From positions 393,230-457,229 of the forward strand of contig CP072532.1 of the NCBI GenBank assembly GCA_021730225.1: a DNA stretch of 64,000 nucleotides. The letters are read 5' to 3'. The notes below the pieces were generated by a model that worked only from the letters and a program-made list of their open reading frames with translations, ran no database searches and was not told the DNA's origin. This document shows, piece after piece, positions 37,703 through 47,574 of the stretch. The stretch comes from Candidatus Vesicomyidisocius sp. Agig_15_S12 (lineage in GTDB: Bacteria; Pseudomonadota; Gammaproteobacteria; PS1; Pseudothioglobaceae). Position 1 is the first letter of the stretch. Every line of letters starts with the position of its first letter. Both the position numbers and the translations under genes were made by a program.

Positions 37703-39228
37703 TGTTTTTGTACTCCTATTTTTAACAATTTTAAGCTGGAAAAATATATAATGCTTGAAAGCACAATAGTTGTTCCTAGTAATATTATTCTTGAATTAAC
37801 ACTAGCTCTTAAATAGAGTTCAGCTTCTGCTTTAAAAATTAGAATAAAGACAGCCATTATAAAGCTTGAAACTAAGGCTTTAAAGAAAGTTTGATATAAG
37901 TTTTTAGAAATATTGAAGATAGATTGTTTATTCAGATAAAAATAGAGCAAACTAGCATTGATTAAAGCAGAAATGGAAGTAGCTATTGCTAAACCTACAT
38001 GGGCAAAATAAAAACCTAAAATAATATTTAAGAAAATATTAGAAATCATGGCAATAATACCGACCTTAACTGGTGTTTTAGTATCTCCTATGGACAAAAA
38101 AATAGGAGCTAAAATTTTAACAAAAATAAAAGCCATTAATCCTGAACCATAGGCTATTAGACTAAACGATGATTGTAATGCAGCAAATGCATCAAATTGA
38201 TCGTATTGAAATAAGGTGATAATTAAAGGTTTAGCAAGTAATATTAAGCCAACGCAGGCTGGTAGCCCGAGTAACAATCCAATTGTTAAAGCATTATCAA
38301 TTGTTTGTAGAAATTTTTCATGATTTTGATCAGAAAAATGATGACTTAATTTTGCTAAAGAGACAGTTGCCAAAGTAATGCCAATAAGTGCTAGGGGTAA
38401 CTCTAATAGTCTATCTGAATAATATAACCACGAGATACTACCACTAACTAAAAGTGAGGCAATCATAGTATCAACTAATAAATTAATTTGTGATACTGAA
38501 ACGCTAAATAGAGCTGGTAACATATGTTTTTTTAAAGTTTCAACTGCTTGATGATTACCAACTGCTAATTTAGGTAGTTTTTTTATTTTAATTAAAAAAG
38601 GTATTTGAAATAAAAGTTGTGCAATACCCCCAAAAAATACTCCCCACGCTAATGCCATAATAGGAGTATTCAGATGTTTAGATAAATATATGGAACTTAA
38701 AATCATAGAAATATTGAGTAAAACTGGTGTAAATGCAGGTACTGCAAAATGATTATAAATGTTTAAAATAGCACCAGAAAGAGCTGTTAAAGAGATAAAT
38801 AGTAAATAAGGAAATGTAATTTTTAACATATCTGACGCTAGATTAAACTGTATTAGATTAGGAGAAAAATAAAACCCCCAGGCAAACATAAAAATAATAA
38901 TAGGAGAAATAATAACTGTAATGAGTGTGATTACAATTAACACAAAAAGTAATTTTGTGGCAATATGATTAATAATATTCTGAACTTCAATCTGTGTATT
39001 GTTGGCTTTAGCATTGGCTAAAATAGGCATAAAAGCTTGTGTAAGAGCACCCTCTCCAAATAAACGTCTAAGAAAATTAGGAATTCTAAAAGCCACCCAA
39101 AAAGCGTCAGTTAGCCCACTAGCTCCAAAATATCGAGCAATAAAATAATCACGTACTAAGCCTAGTATTCGTGAAAGAAAAGTCATAGCAATGATAATAC
39201 CGCTAGACTTTAAAAAAGACTTATCCAA
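37699..39228 (-). CDS. murJ: Lipid II flippase MurJ
   Basis: Moves lipid II across the inner membrane for peptidoglycan synthesis. A 509-residue polytopic protein of the MATE-like MviN fold with about 14 membrane helices. N-terminal features FLSRILGLVRDYFIARYFGAS and FWVAFRIPNFLRRLFGEGAL are the family signature, holding the essential arginines. It follows lpxA by 17 bases and overlaps yggX by four, so it is part of the envelope gene run. Confidence 0.95.
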   Translation of the reverse strand: MDKSFLKSSGIIIAMTFLSRILGLVRDYFIARYFGASGLTDAFWVAFRIPNFLRRLFGEGALTQAFMPILANAKANNTQIEVQNIINHIATKLLFVLIVITLITVIISPIIIFMFAWGFYFSPNLIQFNLASDMLKITFPYLLFISLTALSGAILNIYNHFAVPAFTPVLLNISMILSSIYLSKHLNTPIMALAWGVFFGGIAQLLFQIPFLIKIKKLPKLAVGNHQAVETLKKHMLPALFSVSVSQINLLVDTMIASLLVSGSISWLYYSDRLLELPLALIGITLATVSLAKLSHHFSDQNHEKFLQTIDNALTIGLLLGLPACVGLILLAKPLIITLFQYDQFDAFAALQSSFSLIAYGSGLMAFIFVKILAPIFLSIGDTKTPVKVGIIAMISNIFLNIILGFYFAHVGLAIATSISALINASLLYFYLNKQSIFNISKNLYQTFFKALVSSFIMAVFILIFKAEAELYLRASVNSRIILLGTTIVLSSIIYFSSLKLLKIGVQKQ

Positions 39229-39245
39229 AGAACTCTCTTAGAGTA

Positions 39246-40037
39246 TTACTCCTCAGTTGGGCCACGCATAATACCAACTTTAGAACTACGAATACAGTTA
39301 ACAAATTGTACCACTTCTGGATGATCAAATTCTGATTGTTCTAATTCTTTAAGAGATTGATCTAATAATCCAGATTCACGATAAACTGCTTTAAAAGCGC
39401 GTTTAATGGCGGCAATTGCATTAGGACTAAAGCCTCGACGTCTCATACCTTCAGAATTAATACTTCTAACTCTGGTTTGTACGCCGGAGGCGACCATATA
39501 AGCAGGAATGTCTTTGTTAATTTGACATCCCATACCAACATAAGTATGCATACCGATCATACAAAATTGTTTAGCTAGAGTAAAACCACCTAAAATCGCC
39601 CAATCATAGATTCTAACATGACCTGCAAGAGAGGCATTATTAGACATAATAATATGATTACCAACCTGGCAATCATGTGCAATATGGACATAAGCCATCA
39701 GCATATTGTTAGAACCCACTCGAGTGATGGAGTTTTCTTTTTCTGTGCCACGGTTAATGGTACAAAATTCACGAATAAGATTATCATTTCCAATAATTAA
39801 ACTAGATTCTTGACCCTCTGCATAGGTAATATCTTGTGGATCTCCACCTATTGAGGCAAAAGAATAAATATGGTTATTTTTTCCAATCCTAGTTGGGCCT
39901 TGAATAACTGTATGCGCCTCAACAATTGTGCCAGAGTCAATTTCTACATTAGCCCCAATAATAACATAAGCATATATTTCAGCATTTTTATGAATTTTTG
40001 CACTAGGATCAACGATTGCACTGGAATCTATCGTCAT
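39246..40037 (-). CDS. lpxA: UDP-N-acetylglucosamine acyltransferase LpxA
   Basis: First step of lipid A synthesis. A left-handed beta helix of hexapeptide repeats covers about residues 1-190, with the catalytic His in VHIAHDCQVGNH (about H124) and the helical C-terminus with MRRRGFSPNAIAAIKRAFK. The 263 residues match E. coli (262). It follows fabZ by 25 bases. LpxB and rnhB, which follow in E. coli, are replaced by murJ. Confidence 0.97.
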   Translation of the reverse strand: MTIDSSAIVDPSAKIHKNAEIYAYVIIGANVEIDSGTIVEAHTVIQGPTRIGKNNHIYSFASIGGDPQDITYAEGQESSLIIGNDNLIREFCTINRGTEKENSITRVGSNNMLMAYVHIAHDCQVGNHIIMSNNASLAGHVRIYDWAILGGFTLAKQFCMIGMHTYVGMGCQINKDIPAYMVASGVQTRVRSINSEGMRRRGFSPNAIAAIKRAFKAVYRESGLLDQSLKELEQSEFDHPEVVQFVNCIRSSKVGIMRGPTEE

Positions 40038-40062
40038 CTTACGCTCCTTAAAAAAATTTCAA

Positions 40063-40506
40063 TTAATCTGTTGTTTTTTGAGTACACATAAGTTCAGCAC
40101 TTGTAATAGTTTGACTATCTACAGTTGCTTTGCATTTAAACTTCCAAATACCCCGTTTAACTGTTACAATTCCTACCTCTAAACGTAATTGATCTCCAGG
40201 TTCAACCATGCGTTTAAATCTAACCTTGTCAATACCAACAAGCATATATATCTGCCCATTAGTTGGTTTGCTAACTTCAGCTTTAAAAGCTAGAATACCT
40301 GTAGCTTGTGCTAAAGCCTCAACAATCATAACACCAGGCATAATTGGCTGATCTGGAAAGTGTCCCATAAATTGTGGCTCATTAAATGTAACATTTTTTA
40401 ATGCCACGATTGATTTACCAACTTCCAGCTCTAGAACTCTATCAATAAGTAAAAAAGGATAACGATGGGGTAGATAGTTTTTTACATCTTGAATATTCAT
40501 TTCCAT
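40063..40506 (-). CDS. fabZ: 3-hydroxyacyl-[ACP] dehydratase FabZ
   Basis: Dehydrates 3-hydroxyacyl-ACP in fatty acid synthesis. Hot-dog fold with the catalytic His in [15 protein letters not shown] (about H15-R16) and the Glu in [17 protein letters not shown] (about E64). The 147 residues are typical (151 in E. coli). It lies between lpxD and lpxA in the classical order, one base after lpxD. Confidence 0.97.
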   Translation of the reverse strand: MEMNIQDVKNYLPHRYPFLLIDRVLELEVGKSIVALKNVTFNEPQFMGHFPDQPIMPGVMIVEALAQATGILAFKAEVSKPTNGQIYMLVGIDKVRFKRMVEPGDQLRLEVGIVTVKRGIWKFKCKATVDSQTITSAELMCTQKTTD

Positions 40507-40507
40507 G

Positions 40508-41506
40508 TTATTTTTCCTTTAATTTCTTAAGTTTAATATTTAAATAATGAACGATTTTATCAAGATTTAACAGCCATACTTGTATTTTCTTCCATTTTTG
40601 ATGTTTACTGATGGAAGTAAAACCTGTATAATGTCCTTGTTCAGATAAATTTTTATCAACAGTGCTAGCACCTGTGATAATAATATCATCTGCTAAATTA
40701 ACATGACTAGTAATAGTTGCACCACCACCCACCATACATCTTTTTCCTATTGTACAACTACCGCCAATAGTTACTGTAGCAGCAATAGCTGAGTCCTGTT
40801 CAATAATAACATTATGCGCAATATGTACTAAGTTATCAATTTGCACACCATTGTGAATTTGAGTATCTTCAATCGTACCTCGATCAATAGTTGTATTCGC
40901 ACCAATACTTACATTGTTACCAATAACAACATAACCAAGGTGCGCAATACTATGCCAGTGTTTTTGTTGGTCTTGAGCATTACCAAATCCTTCTGAACCA
41001 ATAACTACACCAGGAGATATAACAATATTATCACCAATTGAACATCCTTGTAAAATACTTACATTTGGTTGAATTAAAGCATAATTACCAATAGTGACAT
41101 TATCTTCAATAACAACATTTGAGGCAATTATACAGTGATTACCAATAGCAACATTTTTACCGATAATACAGTTTGGCGCTATTTTTGCATTGTTAATTTT
41201 GGCACTTGCATGGATGCCATGATAACATACAGTCTGTTTTTTAAACAAATGTGTAGCTTTTGCAAATGCTAAATAAACATTGTCAACTACTAGAGCATTA
41301 GTAGGACAAATTCTTAATAAATCTTTATTAAGAATAACAACACCAGCTTTAGAGTGAATTAATGTTTGTTTGTATTTACTATTAACAATGTAAGTTAGTT
41401 GTGTTTGATTAGCATATAAACTTGAAGCAATACCTGTAATTTCAACATTAGAATCACCCACAAGCTTAGCATTAATGGTTTTAGCAATATCGCCCAGTGT
41501 ATGCAT
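40508..41506 (-). CDS. lpxD: UDP-3-O-(3-hydroxyacyl)glucosamine N-acyltransferase LpxD
   Basis: Third step of lipid A synthesis. An N-terminal uridine-binding domain (about residues 1-95), a hexapeptide-repeat beta helix (about 100-290) with the catalytic His in [13 protein letters not shown] (about H239), and a C-terminal helix rich in lysine. The 332 residues match the family (341). It follows bamA by about 38 bases. The usual skp gene between them is missing. Confidence 0.96.
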   Translation of the reverse strand: MHTLGDIAKTINAKLVGDSNVEITGIASSLYANQTQLTYIVNSKYKQTLIHSKAGVVILNKDLLRICPTNALVVDNVYLAFAKATHLFKKQTVCYHGIHASAKINNAKIAPNCIIGKNVAIGNHCIIASNVVIEDNVTIGNYALIQPNVSILQGCSIGDNIVISPGVVIGSEGFGNAQDQQKHWHSIAHLGYVVIGNNVSIGANTTIDRGTIEDTQIHNGVQIDNLVHIAHNVIIEQDSAIAATVTIGGSCTIGKRCMVGGGATITSHVNLADDIIITGASTVDKNLSEQGHYTGFTSISKHQKWKKIQVWLLNLDKIVHYLNIKLKKLKEK

Positions 41507-41544
41507 TATTAAAATTAAGCTAAAAAGACAATTATGTTTAGGTT

Positions 41545-43836
41545 TTAGAAACTAGTACCTAATGTAAAATCAAATGTTTTAGTCTTATCACCTAATTTTT
41601 TAATTAAAGGTCTAGCAGCATAAAATCCTAACGGACCAATAGGTGTTAACCAAGAAAATGCAATACCTGTTGAAAGGCGTAATTCTTCCAAGTCAAAATT
41701 GGAAGCTTTTTCGCTAACAGAGCCTAAATCAACAAAGGCACTGATACGCATTTTATTATTATTGTCAATAAGTTTTATTGGTAAAATAATTGATACACTA
41801 GTTAGGAAGGAAAGCTCGCCACCTTTAGCTTTATCACTATTTAAATATTTTACACCTAAAGAGTTAAAGTCAAACCCGCGTACTGATGAAGATCCACCGC
41901 CATAGTAGCGTTTAAAAAAAGGAAATTCTTTACCGTCATAACCTTGAGCAAAGCCGAGACTACCCCTTAAAGAGAAAGTTAAATCATTTTTTAGTGGGTA
42001 GTAGCTTTTATGAGAAGCATCTAACTTATAATAACGAAAATCTGCAATAGGTAAAGTTAAACTAAAATTTAAATTACTTTGTTGACCTTTAGTTGGGAAG
42101 TTAAAGTCATTGAGTGTATTATTGCTCCAATTCAAGCCTAATTTTAGTTCAGTTTTGTCTTTTCTAGCACATTGAGTTGGTTCGTGATCGCTGTCAGAAA
42201 AGGTCAATCCACAAGTAATATCACGCTTTGAAGCTCTTAAGTTAGCACCAATTCTTGTTGCTTTTGTTATTGGTACACTATAGCCTAAACTAAACCCATT
42301 TTCGTCAATCTTATATTCATCTAATTCTAGCTTAGATGCGTCTAATTTTTTAGAAAATATACCATAACTAATACTGTGTTTATCTTGAGTAAAATATGGG
42401 TTAGAAAAATAAAAACTAACATCTCTTGTTGCTTTAGAATTAGACAAGGAAAGACTTAATGTATTACCTGTACCTAAAAAATTTCTTTCTTGTACACCTA
42501 AATTGAGCGACGCTCCTGTGCTATTAGAATGTGAAAATCCAATTGAAAAAGTACCAGTTTGAGTTTCTACAACACTAAAATATAAGTTAATTTTATCTTC
42601 AATGCCTTTAAGTTTTGAAACTTGAATTTTTACTTCAGAGAAGAATCCTAAACGTTTAATTTTTTTGATAGATTCATTAAGCTCTGTACTAGAGTATAAA
42701 CTACCCTCATAAATGCCAATTTCACGACGAATAACCTCATCTTTAGTACGGGTGTTACCGATAATAGTGATACGATTAATATAAACTTTTTTATTTGGGG
42801 TTATGTCAATATTTAGATCAATGGTATGTGTGCTTGTATTTTCTGATATTTCAACTTTGATATCAGAAAAAGCATAGCCTTGGTTAGTAAATACATTATT
42901 GATATTTTGTAATCCCTGCATTATTTTTTTGTGGCTAAATATGTCAGTTTTTTTAAAACTTAATAATTTCCTAAGCTTTTCAATGGAAAAGCTTAGGAAA
43001 TTTCCTGTAAATTGTATGGTACCAATTTTATATTTAGAACCTTCACTAATTTGAATATTAATGTCAATATTTTGTTTATTTTCTGATAAATTTGTTTTGA
43101 TTCTATCAATTTTAAAATTAAAATATCCAGCATTAGTATATAATGATTTCATAGATTCAATACCAGCATCTAATGCTATTTTAGAGTGATGATCTTTTTC
43201 AGTAAAAAAATTGATAATAAAAAAATCAGACTGACCAATTTCAAATAAATTTAATAAATCGCTTTCATTAAAAACATGATTACCAATAATTTTCATGGAA
43301 CTAATTTTTGCTACTTTACCTTCATTAATATCAAGTTTAATACTTACTCTATTTTGTGCATCAATGTCAATATTTCTGTCAATATTAATACCATAATATC
43401 CTTTTGATATGTATGTAACTTTTAGTTGTGCTATTAATTTATCAAGTTGTTTTTTATTAAAAATTTTGCCTTGAGAAAGCCCCATATTTTTTAAAATTTT
43501 ATTTAATTGTTTATCTTTAATCACTTTGTTTGAATGGTTAGTTACATTAATGTATTTAATATGTGGATTCTCTGTTAGCTTAATTTTTAAAACTTCAGTT
43601 TCTTGAGAAACCTCAATGTCTCTAAAAAAATTAGTTTTGTACAAGGAGCGAATAATTTGATTTGATACTTGGCTATTATAATCATCACCTTTTTCAACTG
43701 GAAGATAACTTAAAACAGCACCTCTAGAAATAACATTAAGGCCTAAAATTTCAATACTTTTGATGGATGTTGCTGATGCAATCGAATAAACCAAGATGCT
43801 TGTTACTAGGATAAGCTTGGTAATGATTTTTCTCAT
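41545..43836 (-). CDS. bamA: Outer membrane protein assembly factor BamA
   Basis: Inserts beta-barrel proteins into the outer membrane. The signal peptide MRKIITKLILVTSILVYSIASA is followed by five POTRA domains (to about residue 410) and a 16-strand barrel. The L6 motif VRGF is in GGGSSSVRGFDF, and the protein ends in Phe (TLGTSF), as barrel proteins do. The frame is open to 43890, inside rseP, but ATG 43836 gives the signal peptide and 763 residues (810 in E. coli), 16 bases after rseP. Confidence 0.96.
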   Translation of the reverse strand: MRKIITKLILVTSILVYSIASATSIKSIEILGLNVISRGAVLSYLPVEKGDDYNSQVSNQIIRSLYKTNFFRDIEVSQETEVLKIKLTENPHIKYINVTNHSNKVIKDKQLNKILKNMGLSQGKIFNKKQLDKLIAQLKVTYISKGYYGINIDRNIDIDAQNRVSIKLDINEGKVAKISSMKIIGNHVFNESDLLNLFEIGQSDFFIINFFTEKDHHSKIALDAGIESMKSLYTNAGYFNFKIDRIKTNLSENKQNIDINIQISEGSKYKIGTIQFTGNFLSFSIEKLRKLLSFKKTDIFSHKKIMQGLQNINNVFTNQGYAFSDIKVEISENTSTHTIDLNIDITPNKKVYINRITIIGNTRTKDEVIRREIGIYEGSLYSSTELNESIKKIKRLGFFSEVKIQVSKLKGIEDKINLYFSVVETQTGTFSIGFSHSNSTGASLNLGVQERNFLGTGNTLSLSLSNSKATRDVSFYFSNPYFTQDKHSISYGIFSKKLDASKLELDEYKIDENGFSLGYSVPITKATRIGANLRASKRDITCGLTFSDSDHEPTQCARKDKTELKLGLNWSNNTLNDFNFPTKGQQSNLNFSLTLPIADFRYYKLDASHKSYYPLKNDLTFSLRGSLGFAQGYDGKEFPFFKRYYGGGSSSVRGFDFNSLGVKYLNSDKAKGGELSFLTSVSIILPIKLIDNNNKMRISAFVDLGSVSEKASNFDLEELRLSTGIAFSWLTPIGPLGFYAARPLIKKLGDKTKTFDFTLGTSF

Positions 43837-43852
43837 ATCTTTTTTTGATAAA

Positions 43853-45190
43853 TTACAATAAACGTGACAGATCATTATACAGAGCAACAACTGTTATTAA
43901 TATAATAACAAACAAGCCAAATCCTGTTAAAACTTGTTGAAACGATCGACTAACAGCTGAACCTTTAATAAGCTCTATTAAATAGAAAAATAAGTGTCCG
44001 CCATCTAATAATGGAATAGGTAATAAATTAAGTAAACCTAGCCCAATGCTAATAATGGCTAAAAAAGATAAGAATGTCACAAAACCAACTTGGGCACTTT
44101 TACCAGCATAGTTAGCAATACTAATAGGGCCACTAATTTGATCAAATGATGCATTACCCATAATTATTTTTTTAATCATTCTTAAGTTGAATAAGGTAAG
44201 TTGATAAACCTTATTATTAGCTTCTATAAAAGCATTAAAAATATCTTTTTTAACTAATACAAGCCACTCATCTAAATAGTCATTAGGTATTAAAACGTTA
44301 ACACCTGCTTTGACTAAACCATGCTCAATTTTTGGTATTAATACTATATGTATAATATTACCATTACGCTCAACTTGTAAATTAATCTTTTTATTGGGAT
44401 TGTTTTGAACAGTGTTAACAAAATCACGCCATGAGTCAATATGAGTATGATTTTCACTTAGAATTTTATCGTTTATTTGTAAGCCTGCTATTGAGGCAGC
44501 TGAATTAGGCATAACTTGGTCAATAATTGCCTCAAGTTTAGGCATAGCAAATTTAAATCCTAAGTAACGATCAATACCTTGTTTTGGATTAGATAAAAAA
44601 TCACCAGATAGATTAAGCTTTAATTTTTTAAGATTTGAAGTATCAGAAATAACATTAATATAAAGAGGGGTCTCATTTAATAATTGAATAAAACTCATTG
44701 AGAATTCACTAATAGTTGGTGTTGAAATGCCATTAATACTCAATAATTGATCACCTTTTTGAATACCTGATTGTTGGGCAATACTCGGGGTTTCAAGTGT
44801 ACCAACAATAGGCTTAACACCGACAACACCAATAGCAAAAACAACAGTATAAAGAATAATAGCTAAAAGAAAATTAGCAATTGGTCCAGCCACAATAATC
44901 ATAATACGTTTATAAACGTTTTGCTGATTAAACGCACGATGTCTTTCTGATGTCTCGACTGAGGTTTCGTTTTCATCAAGCAGCTTAATAAAGCCACCTA
45001 AAGGGAGTGCGCATAAGGTGTATTGTGTTTCTCCATACTTAAATGATGTCAAAATTTTACCGAACCCAATAGAAAAACGTAATACTTTGACATTAAGCTT
45101 TTTAGCAACTAAAAAATGACCTAATTCATGAACAGTTGTTAAAATACTAATAGTAATTAAGAAAAATCCTAGAGCATAAATAAACACCAT
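43853..45190 (-). CDS. rseP: Regulated intramembrane site-2 protease RseP
   Basis: Zinc protease in the inner membrane that cleaves anti-sigma factors and leftover signal peptides. The HExxH site is TVHELGHFLVAKK (about residues 18-30), the third ligand is in LLPIPLLDGGHL (about 395), and two PDZ domains lie between (TPSIAQQSGIQKGD and PNSAASIAGLQINDKIL). The 445 residues match E. coli (450). The upstream partners uppS, cdsA and dxr are absent; the gene opens the envelope run. A possible -10 TATAAA precedes the ATG. Confidence 0.96.
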   Translation of the reverse strand: MVFIYALGFFLITISILTTVHELGHFLVAKKLNVKVLRFSIGFGKILTSFKYGETQYTLCALPLGGFIKLLDENETSVETSERHRAFNQQNVYKRIMIIVAGPIANFLLAIILYTVVFAIGVVGVKPIVGTLETPSIAQQSGIQKGDQLLSINGISTPTISEFSMSFIQLLNETPLYINVISDTSNLKKLKLNLSGDFLSNPKQGIDRYLGFKFAMPKLEAIIDQVMPNSAASIAGLQINDKILSENHTHIDSWRDFVNTVQNNPNKKINLQVERNGNIIHIVLIPKIEHGLVKAGVNVLIPNDYLDEWLVLVKKDIFNAFIEANNKVYQLTLFNLRMIKKIIMGNASFDQISGPISIANYAGKSAQVGFVTFLSFLAIISIGLGLLNLLPIPLLDGGHLFFYLIELIKGSAVSRSFQQVLTGFGLFVIILITVVALYNDLSRLL

Positions 45191-45575
45191 TAAAATTTAT
45201 AATTGTAAATAAGTATGTCTAACGTCTTTTGATTTTTGTAAATATTTATGATAAATCATACAATAATTTCAAGCAAGTTTATGGAAGTGTAACCAAGAAT
45301 AAAATCGCTATCGCGATTATCACTAACAAACAAAATTACAGCATAATTTATTTTTAGATTGATACATAATATAGTTATATTTTCTTTATTAAGTTTTAAG
45401 GTTTCTTATTTTGAACTATAGTCCAAAACTTCAGTTGAAGGCGAATAAATTAAAGTTTTTTCTTTCTTTAGGACAATATTGGTTAATTGGTTAATATGTG
45501 TGTTAGTTTTCTTGAAAATGAAAATCATTCAATATTTTATCAGAACTTAATTCTTTTTAACCTTGAGGATTATAA
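45191..45575. other. Divergent gap between rseP and dapF with a Fur-box-like site
   Basis: No gene seen in 385 bp. A 19-bp site at 45514-45532 (gaaaatgaaaatcattcaa) agrees with the Fur consensus at 14 of 19 positions. A 6-bp palindromic hairpin aatcgc-tatc-gcgatt lies near 45304-45319. On the minus strand a 49-codon frame without any usual start ends with SDFILGYTSINLLEIIV; I cannot assign it. Confidence 0.4.
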
Positions 45576-46409
45576 GTGGATAATATACGAGATATGTTGA
45601 TTAATTTTACAAAAATGCATGGGTTGGGCAACGACTTCATGGTGGTTAATAATCTTGCTGGTGATATTACCTTTAGTACTAAGAAAATCACAAATTTAGC
45701 TAATCGGTATTTTGGGATTGGCTTTGACCAACTATTGGTAGTTGAAACTAGTAATATAAGAGGTGTTGATTTTCGTTATGTTATTTATAATTCTAACGGT
45801 TCAGAAGTAGAACAATGCGGCAATGGCGCACGTTGTTTTGCTCGTTTTGTTAATGAGAAAAATCTAACTCATAGTAATCCAATTATTGTCAAAACTCGTT
45901 CTAATATCATTAGTTTACATCTAAATGACGATAACACAGTGTGTGTTGATATGGGAAAACCAAGTTTTAATCCAGCTGATATTCCACTTCTGGCATCGCA
46001 ACAAAGTGAATATTATCAGATTGAGGGATTTGACTTAGGCGCTATCTCAATTGGTAATCCTCATTGTGTTATGCTAGTTAAAGATATTAATACTATTGAT
46101 ATTAATACTATTGCACCTAAAATTCAACAAAGTGAATTGTTACCTAATCAAGCTAACATTGGTTTTATGCAAATTTTGAACACTCATGAAATTAACTTGC
46201 GTGTTTATGAACGTGACTCTGAGGAAACTTTAGCTTGTGGTTCTGGAGCTTGTGCAGCGGTAGCTTATGGTGTTGAACAAGGTTTATTAAAAGAAAATGT
46301 TGTTGTTCACTTGAGTGGCGGTAATGCTTTAATTGAATATACGCAAGGCGGACATATATTTTTATCAGGTCCTGCACAATTTGTTTTTGAAGGCCAAGTA
46401 GAGATTTAA
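45576..46409 (+). CDS. dapF: Diaminopimelate epimerase
   Basis: Interconverts LL- and meso-diaminopimelate for lysine and peptidoglycan. The two catalytic cysteines are in [13 protein letters not shown] (first Cys) and [12 protein letters not shown] (first Cys). The N-terminal [14 protein letters not shown] is also typical. GTG 45576 has GAGG seven bases upstream and was chosen over ATG 45594. The 277 residues compare with 274 in E. coli. Codons for [10 protein letters not shown] come from a perfect 15-bp tandem repeat at 46083-46112, without changing the length against relatives. It converges with apaH, with four bases of overlap. Confidence 0.96.
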   Translation: MDNIRDMLINFTKMHGLGNDFMVVNNLAGDITFSTKKITNLANRYFGIGFDQLLVVETSNIRGVDFRYVIYNSNGSEVEQCGNGARCFARFVNEKNLTHSNPIIVKTRSNIISLHLNDDNTVCVDMGKPSFNPADIPLLASQQSEYYQIEGFDLGAISIGNPHCVMLVKDINTIDINTIAPKIQQSELLPNQANIGFMQILNTHEINLRVYERDSEETLACGSGACAAVAYGVEQGLLKENVVVHLSGGNALIEYTQGGHIFLSGPAQFVFEGQVEI

Positions 46410-47203
46410 CAACTAATAGAGAAGATTTTTCTATCCTTTAGCCTAATAGCACTTAAATGTCCATGCCAGATACAGCCATGATCCATCGAGTAAATATGTG
46501 TTTGATTAACACCTGACAAACTAGACCAGTGACCAAAGAATATATCGGTATTTTTTAATAATCTATTTTTATGCATAAACCAGGCTTTAAAACCTTTTGG
46601 CGGATGTGTATAATTCATTTTATGGCTAAATTCTAGCTCATCATTGGCTTTACAAAAGCGTAGTCTCATTAAAGCATTAATAGTGTATTTACACTGTTCT
46701 AGCTCGGTTAAATTTTTTGACCAGATATTAGGTTTGTTGCCATACATATTGTTTAAAAATTGTGAAACATTGACACTTTGAAGATGCTTTTGAACCTGTC
46801 TAGATTGTTGAATAGTTTTATCAATATCCCAACTTGGTGGCACACCAGCATGAATCATAAGAACACCTTTGTGCTTAATTGCTAAGGGTTGATTCTTCAA
46901 AAAATCAAGCAACAAGTTTGCATCATTAGCATTAATAATATCAGTAAATGTATCTTTTTTATTAGGATTTTTACGACCTAATGTGCAGGCTAATAAATGA
47001 AACTCATGATTACCTAGAACCATTAAAGCGTTACTTTTTAAGTCTTTAATAAACCGTAATGTGGCTAAAGATTGTTTACCTCTATTAACCACATCTCCTA
47101 AAAAAAATAATCGATCTTTATCACTTGAGAATTTAATTTTTTTTAACAAAGTTTGCAAAGAGTCAAAACAACCTTGAACATCTCCTATTAAATAGTCCGA
47201 CAT
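46406..47203 (-). CDS. apaH: Bis(5'-nucleosyl)-tetraphosphatase, symmetrical
   Basis: Splits Ap4A to two ADP; also known to remove Np4 caps from RNA. The metallophosphatase motifs are GDVQGCFD (residues 7-14), [11 protein letters not shown] and [10 protein letters not shown]. Later ligands are in [11 protein letters not shown] and GHWSSLSG. The 265 residues match the family. It shares one base with apaG upstream. Confidence 0.96.
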   Translation of the reverse strand: MSDYLIGDVQGCFDSLQTLLKKIKFSSDKDRLFFLGDVVNRGKQSLATLRFIKDLKSNALMVLGNHEFHLLACTLGRKNPNKKDTFTDIINANDANLLLDFLKNQPLAIKHKGVLMIHAGVPPSWDIDKTIQQSRQVQKHLQSVNVSQFLNNMYGNKPNIWSKNLTELEQCKYTINALMRLRFCKANDELEFSHKMNYTHPPKGFKAWFMHKNRLLKNTDIFFGHWSSLSGVNQTHIYSMDHGCIWHGHLSAIRLKDRKIFSISC

Positions 47204-47574
47204 TAGTGTAATGTGTAAGGTTTGCTGAGTATGAATTCAGGAATCTGCACATCAAAACGTTCTCCACGATCGTTAATCATACCATAAGAACCCTTCATAG
47301 AGCCAGTTTGGGTTTTAATGATAGAACCTGATGAATATTGAAAAGATTCTTTTGGCGATAAGTGAGGTTGTTGACCGATTACCCCTTTTCCAATTACATC
47401 TTCAGTATGTCCAGTTTCATCTTGAATGTGCCAATGACGTGTTAAAAGTTGCACACCAATGTTACCCTTATTAGTGATTGTAATAGTGTAAGTATAAATG
47501 TATTGATTCGCATAAATATCTGATTGGCTCTCTAAATAAGTTACTTTAATCTTTATTTCAATGTTGTTTTTCAT
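47203..47574 (-). CDS. apaG: ApaG domain protein
   Basis: A 123-residue fibronectin-III-like beta-sandwich protein (family norm 125) with the conserved LLTRHWHIQDETG (about residues 43-55) and VIGQQPHLSPKESFQYSSG (about 65-83). Its exact role is not settled. It overlaps rsmA by 17 bases and apaH by one, keeping the classical order. Confidence 0.94.
   Translation of the reverse strand: MKNNIEIKIKVTYLESQSDIYANQYIYTYTITITNKGNIGVQLLTRHWHIQDETGHTEDVIGKGVIGQQPHLSPKESFQYSSGSIIKTQTGSMKGSYGMINDRGERFDVQIPEFILSKPYTLH

Noticed and set aside
43837..43890. Upstream extension of bamA to 43890
   Set aside because: It would place 18 residues before a clean signal peptide and overlap rseP; ATG 43836 is the better start.
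45240..45390. Minus-strand frame ending SDFILGYTSINLLEIIV as a small gene upstream of rseP
   Set aside because: No ATG, GTG or TTG start, no ribosome-binding site and no family match; it may be leader or relic.
45413..45493. Plus-strand piece reading PKLQLKANKLKFFLSLGQYW as a relic of ribosomal protein S16
   Set aside because: The resemblance is limited to a few lysine-rich positions, and the expected rimM or trmD remains do not follow.
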